From the NCBI RefSeq assembly GCF_041146795.1, contig NC_135174.1:18346878-18410877 (forward strand): a DNA stretch of 64,000 nucleotides, given 5' to 3'. Positions within the stretch are counted from its first letter, which is position 1; every line of letters begins with the position of its first letter. Made by a program: the position numbers and the translations under genes. Below are positions 59,737 to 64,000 of the stretch, one piece after another. The notes below the pieces were generated by a model. It saw nothing but the letters and a program-made list of their open reading frames with translations. It had not been told where the DNA came from and did no database searches. This stretch comes from Maylandia zebra (lineage: Eukaryota > Chordata > Actinopteri > Cichliformes > Cichlidae).

Positions 59737-61544
59737 ATGTGGCGCTCAGTGTTCAGTCGTACAAATTCTTCAGATACTGACGGCTTTGAGGTGCTTGACG
59801 AATGTTATTTGGACCCTGATGGGTTCTTACTGATACCTAATTCCAGAGATGAACAATCACACCCCTCTGAAACATCTGAGATTCCTACAACTAGTGTTTC
59901 TGTAAACACTGATGAAAATGCACACACCTCTGAAACAGATCAGGTTCCTACAACCAGTCTTTCTACAAACAACTATGAACCTGAAGAGTCTCCCACCACT
60001 GAAAGTTACAACAGCACTGACTTATTCAGTGCCGTCCTTCCTGATCCTTCAGATAACGGACCTGAAGATAATGAACAAAATGTTGTCCCAGGCAGTCTTC
60101 AAACAGAGGAAGAAGAAACTATTTCTTTTGGAGTTCAAACAAATGTTCCAAATCTTTATTCCTCTTGTAGAGTTCCAGATGTGCCTGTGGGCCTTAGAGA
60201 AGCTTTTATCACCTCCTTAATATTGGTCGAGCACCATTTGCCCCATTTCCTTCACCCACTAGAGAAACTGAATGTTTACCCACCTTTAAAACAGATGAGA
60301 CTCCTACAACCAGTGTTTATATGAACAACACTGAAGATGACGAGTTTCCAGCTAGTGATAGTTATAGCACTAACTTATTCAATGGTGACATTCCTGAATC
60401 TTCCGATATTAATGGATCTGAAGATGTTGTACCAGACAGTGTCCAAAGAGAGCAAGAAGAAGCTAGTTTTTCCCAACTTCAAACATCTCTTTCAGCTCTT
60501 TTTTCTGTTATTACAGCTCCAGTTGACTCTGTGGGCCAAGCAACATTTTATGTCACCAGGCAACTCGTTAATTTTGGTCAAGCAATATTTGCCTTAATCA
60601 CTAGTGAAACTGAACGTTCACCCACTTTTGAAACAACTGAGGTTGCTACAACGAATGTTTCTCTAATTAATTTTGAACGTGACGAGTCTTTGAGTAATGA
60701 GATTTACAGCATTGCTCCAGCTGTGTCTGTGGGCCGAAGAATACATTTTGTCAGCAGGCACGTCCTTAATAATGGTCCAGTGCCTTTTACCTTACCCACC
60801 TCTGAAATAACTGAGGTTCCTACAACAAGTGTTTCCATAAACAACTGTGGACATGAAGTGTCTCCCAACAATGAAAGTTACAGCATTGATGTATTCAATG
60901 TTGGCCTTCCTGACTCTTCAGATAGCAGATCTGAAGACAATGAACAAAATGTTGCCCAAGGAACTCTTCAAGGACAGGACGAAGAAACTATTGTTTCCAG
61001 AGTTTACACAAACCTTTCAGGTTTTTATTCCTTCATTAGAATGCCAATTGTGTCTGTGGCCCGAAGAATATTTTTTGTGAACAGGCACATCTTTAATATT
61101 TTTCGAGTGCCTTTTACCTCACCCACCAATGTTGGCCTTCCTGACTCTTCAGATAACAGATCTGAAGAGAATGAACAAAATATTGTCCAAAGAAGTCGTC
61201 AAAGAGAGGATGAAGAAACTGTTCTTTCCAGAGTTCACAGAAATCTTTCAGCCTTTTATCCCTTTATTAGAGCTCTAGTTGTGTCTGTGGGCCAAGGAGC
61301 AATTTTTCCCATCAGGCACATCCTTAATATTTGTCTAGCACCATTTACCTTATTGAACAATCTGTTCACAGCAATTGTTCAATATGTGTTTTCCCTTGCC
61401 CAGACAGGAATTTCAGCCCTGAATCAAACAATCAGAAGACTTTTAAGTCCAATTTGTATAATAGGTACAGTAATATGTGTGATTTTTGTAATTGTAATTT
61501 TTACTTTTATACCATTTATCATACACTACATCGTAAATCACTAA
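59737..61544 (+). CDS. Unknown tail-anchored-like family, copy D (two overlapping frames)
   Basis: Frames 59737-60324 (195 aa) and 60321-61544 (407 aa) give the same proteins as copy C, including the ATGA overlap, so the shift predates their duplication. Both frames stay open in both copies, but the duplication is so recent that this says little about selection. It differs from copy C only upstream, where a retroposon with a nested LTR separates the proximal promoter from the older 5' flank. The function is unknown. Confidence 0.6.
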
Positions 61545-63804
61545 CTTAACAAACAAACAGCACATGCTGTTGCATCATTTTTCTCTTAAAATTCAGTTTC
61601 CTTAGCATAAAATTACATCACAATTATGCCCCCAGCCAGTCACAGCAGAAGGCTGCCCCTCCCTGAGTCTGGTTCTGCTGAAGGTTTCTTCCTCTTAAAA
61701 GGGAGTTTTTCCTTCCCACCGTCGCCTTAGTGCTTGCTCATAGGGGATCGTTTGATTGCTGGGGTTTTCTCTCTAATACTGTGGGGTTTTAACCTTACAG
61801 TACAAAGAGCTTTAAAGTGCCTGTTCTAACACAGCATTATTAAATAGACTTTAAATGGCTTCAACTGAAAAAACATTACTTAATAAAAAAAATAAATCAA
61901 TAAATAATGGTGTGTGTTTGTTTCATTTTCTATACCAGGGTAACTGCTAAAACTTAGTGGGTTATAATTTATGTAGCTTTTAACAGATTATTGTTGTTTC
62001 AAATGTGACTGTGCTGAGTGGCCGTGGCACTGTGCGCACTTAAGTAATATTGGTGATTGGAAGCCAGTGTTTTAGTCTTCTCCTTTTTTTCCTGATTAGT
62101 TTATTTTATACTTTATTTTTAAGTCTTGGATCTATTTTTATGGGTCGCTCTGGTTTTAAAAACAAATTTAAAGCTCTTACTGGTCATTAACACAAATGCA
62201 GCGTTTACCTGTACAGGGATTGACCACTAGAGGTCCTTTTACTCAAGGTTTACATTCATCAGCAACTTCCTTGACAAATGCTAAATGCTGATCAGATTAA
62301 ATAGGATTATCAAGGGACAATACATTTTGTTCTTAATATCATATTATTTCATCTATCATGTCTTTTCTATGATTCATATTTTATTGATGAGACCATCGAA
62401 AGCGAGGTAGCAAATACTCAAAGATTAACTAGTCAGGACGTGATTTCTACATTTCTACAGTTTTTTTTACACGGTGGTCTTTGGCATGTTATCTTATTTT
62501 TGGTGAATAAAACAAAACCACCAGTGAAAATTGTTTTAGATTTAGTAAATTGTAAGTAAATTTTAACTCATGCAGTTGTAACCCCTTTAAACAATCGTTC
62601 GTGTCCTGCAGGAAATGGAATACCAAATGAACTGACTAAAGGGGGTGCCTGTAAAAATTCCTAAGGTTCTTCTGCCCACTGGTGCTGCTGCAGCTGATTT
62701 CTATCAACAAGAGGTGGGATCACCTGCAAAGAGACTGCGATTTTTGGTTTGGGGCCTTTACCCTCTGAAGAAGCCAAACAGTGGACTGAAACTGTTTGGG
62801 TCTCATTTTGATTTGTGGTCACTGTACCAAAAATGTGGTTCATCATAATTATGGAACATTTAAAGATGCAGTTATATTTCTTATTGACATCACCAGAAAT
62901 TGTGTGTGACTTCTTATGGTGGTGTTCAATAAAGAAGTATAATTATTTTTAAGAATAACAAAAAGCCATTTACTATAGAGTAAAGGGTGAAAGCTGCTTC
63001 TATTTAGAACAGTTACAATATTTTGTTTGATTTGATTTCTTGCAATAAACAGAGACAATTTGCAATTCTCTAATTCTTTGTAACAGGTCCTTTGTAAAGA
63101 ATTCAGCTTTTGTGTAAACACCCAAGTTCACCAGATATCTGGGAAACAATGCAACAATTTATTTTAATAATTCTATAATGAAGTGTTAAATTGCAGTTAG
63201 AAGCTACTGCTCCAAACCTCGTAATAAACATCAAACAGGATTAAAACCTCAGGACAACAAAGAAAACAAGATGACATAGAAGTGACCCCCATTCTATACG
63301 ATGTGCCATAAAACTAAACACTGTGTTTGTATGTTTGTGTGCGTGCGAGCACGCGAGTGCCTGCGTACCTGTGTGTAAGTGCATGTGTATATATGTTTAT
63401 GTACCTGTGTGTACGTGACTTCCTGTGGGTCATAAAAGTCCATCTCCCTTTCAAGCCAAAGTTATCCAGTTACAAACATTTAGGTCCCCACCCAGGTATC
63501 CCCTGGGGAATTTCCACTCAGCTTTAGCTTCTCTTTGTCCTGTTTTCACAGCTCAAGGTGGGGAGGGTCTCTTACAAGTTTACTCCTAAGTTTATGTCAC
63601 ATTTAGGCCTATATTACATCCAGGGCAGTGTCAGTGTCTCTACTATACTTCTACATCCTATCTAGCACATTTCTAAAACCTAAAATAAGCTACAAATATC
63701 TTCAAGTTCCTCTTTCTCTGTAGGATAACCAAATCAATTAAACCAAGTGCTGTGGTGGTGATATGAAATTCAACCTTTGCAGCCTCTGTAGCTTTCTAGT
63801 AACA
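61545..63804. other. R4 downstream noncoding region
   Basis: Matches 52821-55080 with no difference noticed. It includes the dispersed fish repeat at about 61,624-61,869. Confidence 0.6.
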
Positions 63805-64000
63805 TGTCACGGGGTGGAAAGGGACAAGTTATCTAAGTTTTTCTACTATGCATGTTTTAGTTACCGTCAAATTGTCCTGGAGAGACTCCGCCCTTTCCCC
63901 CCATCTTTACTAATTGGACACACCTGAGAGGGAAGGCAAGGTAATTTACAGAGTGCTCAATGACACATAAGAGTGTTGGAGTTGGCGTTCGAGAGGGGAC
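63805..64000. repeat. Solo LTR, second copy, cut by the window edge
   Basis: TGTCACGGGGTGGAAAGGG onward is identical to the first 196 bp of the LTR at 55081, in the same flank AACA. It is a copy made by the 8,724-bp duplication, not a separate insertion. Confidence 0.85.

Noticed and set aside
51013-61544. Gene family as a retroviral or other viral envelope.
   Set aside because: No signal peptide, cysteine-rich ectodomain, fusion peptide or LTRs around it. Only the C-terminal hydrophobic segment is shared, so origin is left open.
34989-62848. 67-aa frame MPVKIPKVLLPTGAAAADF in R2, R3 and R4.
   Set aside because: Present three times only by duplication. No domain was recognised and no support for translation was found.

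Overview
The window is repeat-dense vertebrate nuclear DNA, most probably from a teleost fish. The evidence is L2- and CR1/Rex1-type LINEs, a BEL/Pao LTR element, several hAT-type transposons with 8-bp target duplications, a PIF/Harbinger relic, and a short dispersed repeat that I recall from many fish genomes. Nothing is bacterial. The assignment to a percomorph such as a cichlid is a guess.

The backbone is a head-to-tail series of four repeats, called R1 to R4 here, each about 7.4 kb without later insertions. Each carries one copy of a gene family I do not recognise. The protein has an acidic Ser/Thr-rich N-terminus, several copies of a module with consensus near VxSVGxxxxFVxRHxxNIxxxPFT, and one hydrophobic segment at the extreme C-terminus, which suggests a tail-anchored membrane protein. 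Copy A (9971-11010) is cut off. Copy B (27617-33912) is interrupted by two hAT-type elements. Copies C (51013-52820) and D (59737-61544) appear identical to each other.

Region by region: 1-8935 holds a CR1/Rex1-like LINE 3' end, a minus-strand BEL/Pao fossil (about 1193-8192) and a second LINE fragment that it entered. 8936-11010 is R1. 11011-25956 is a tandem array of 13 units of about 1.14 kb, each with one intact-looking tRNA-Leu(CAG) gene. 25957-26730 is another LINE fragment. 26731-39267 is R2, with a 3.2-kb hAT (28208-31411), a 1.4-kb hAT-type MITE (32260-33681) and a three-deep nest of DNA transposons (36834-39223). 39268-49434 is a minus-strand L2 LINE split by a 6.9-kb LTR element (40502-47372) that shows no gag or pol reading frame. 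49435-56835 is R3. 56836-64000 is R4, with a poly-A retroposon carrying a nested solo LTR just upstream of copy D.

History inferred from the nesting: R1 and R2 share a LINE junction at their left ends and so descend from one copy. The tRNA array sits where the rest of R1 and the left flank of R2 would be. A later 8,724-bp tandem duplication made copies C and D, and is recent because the parts I compared show no differences. The tRNA genes and the unknown gene family are the only candidates for host function. The rest is mobile-element DNA or unassigned noncoding sequence.
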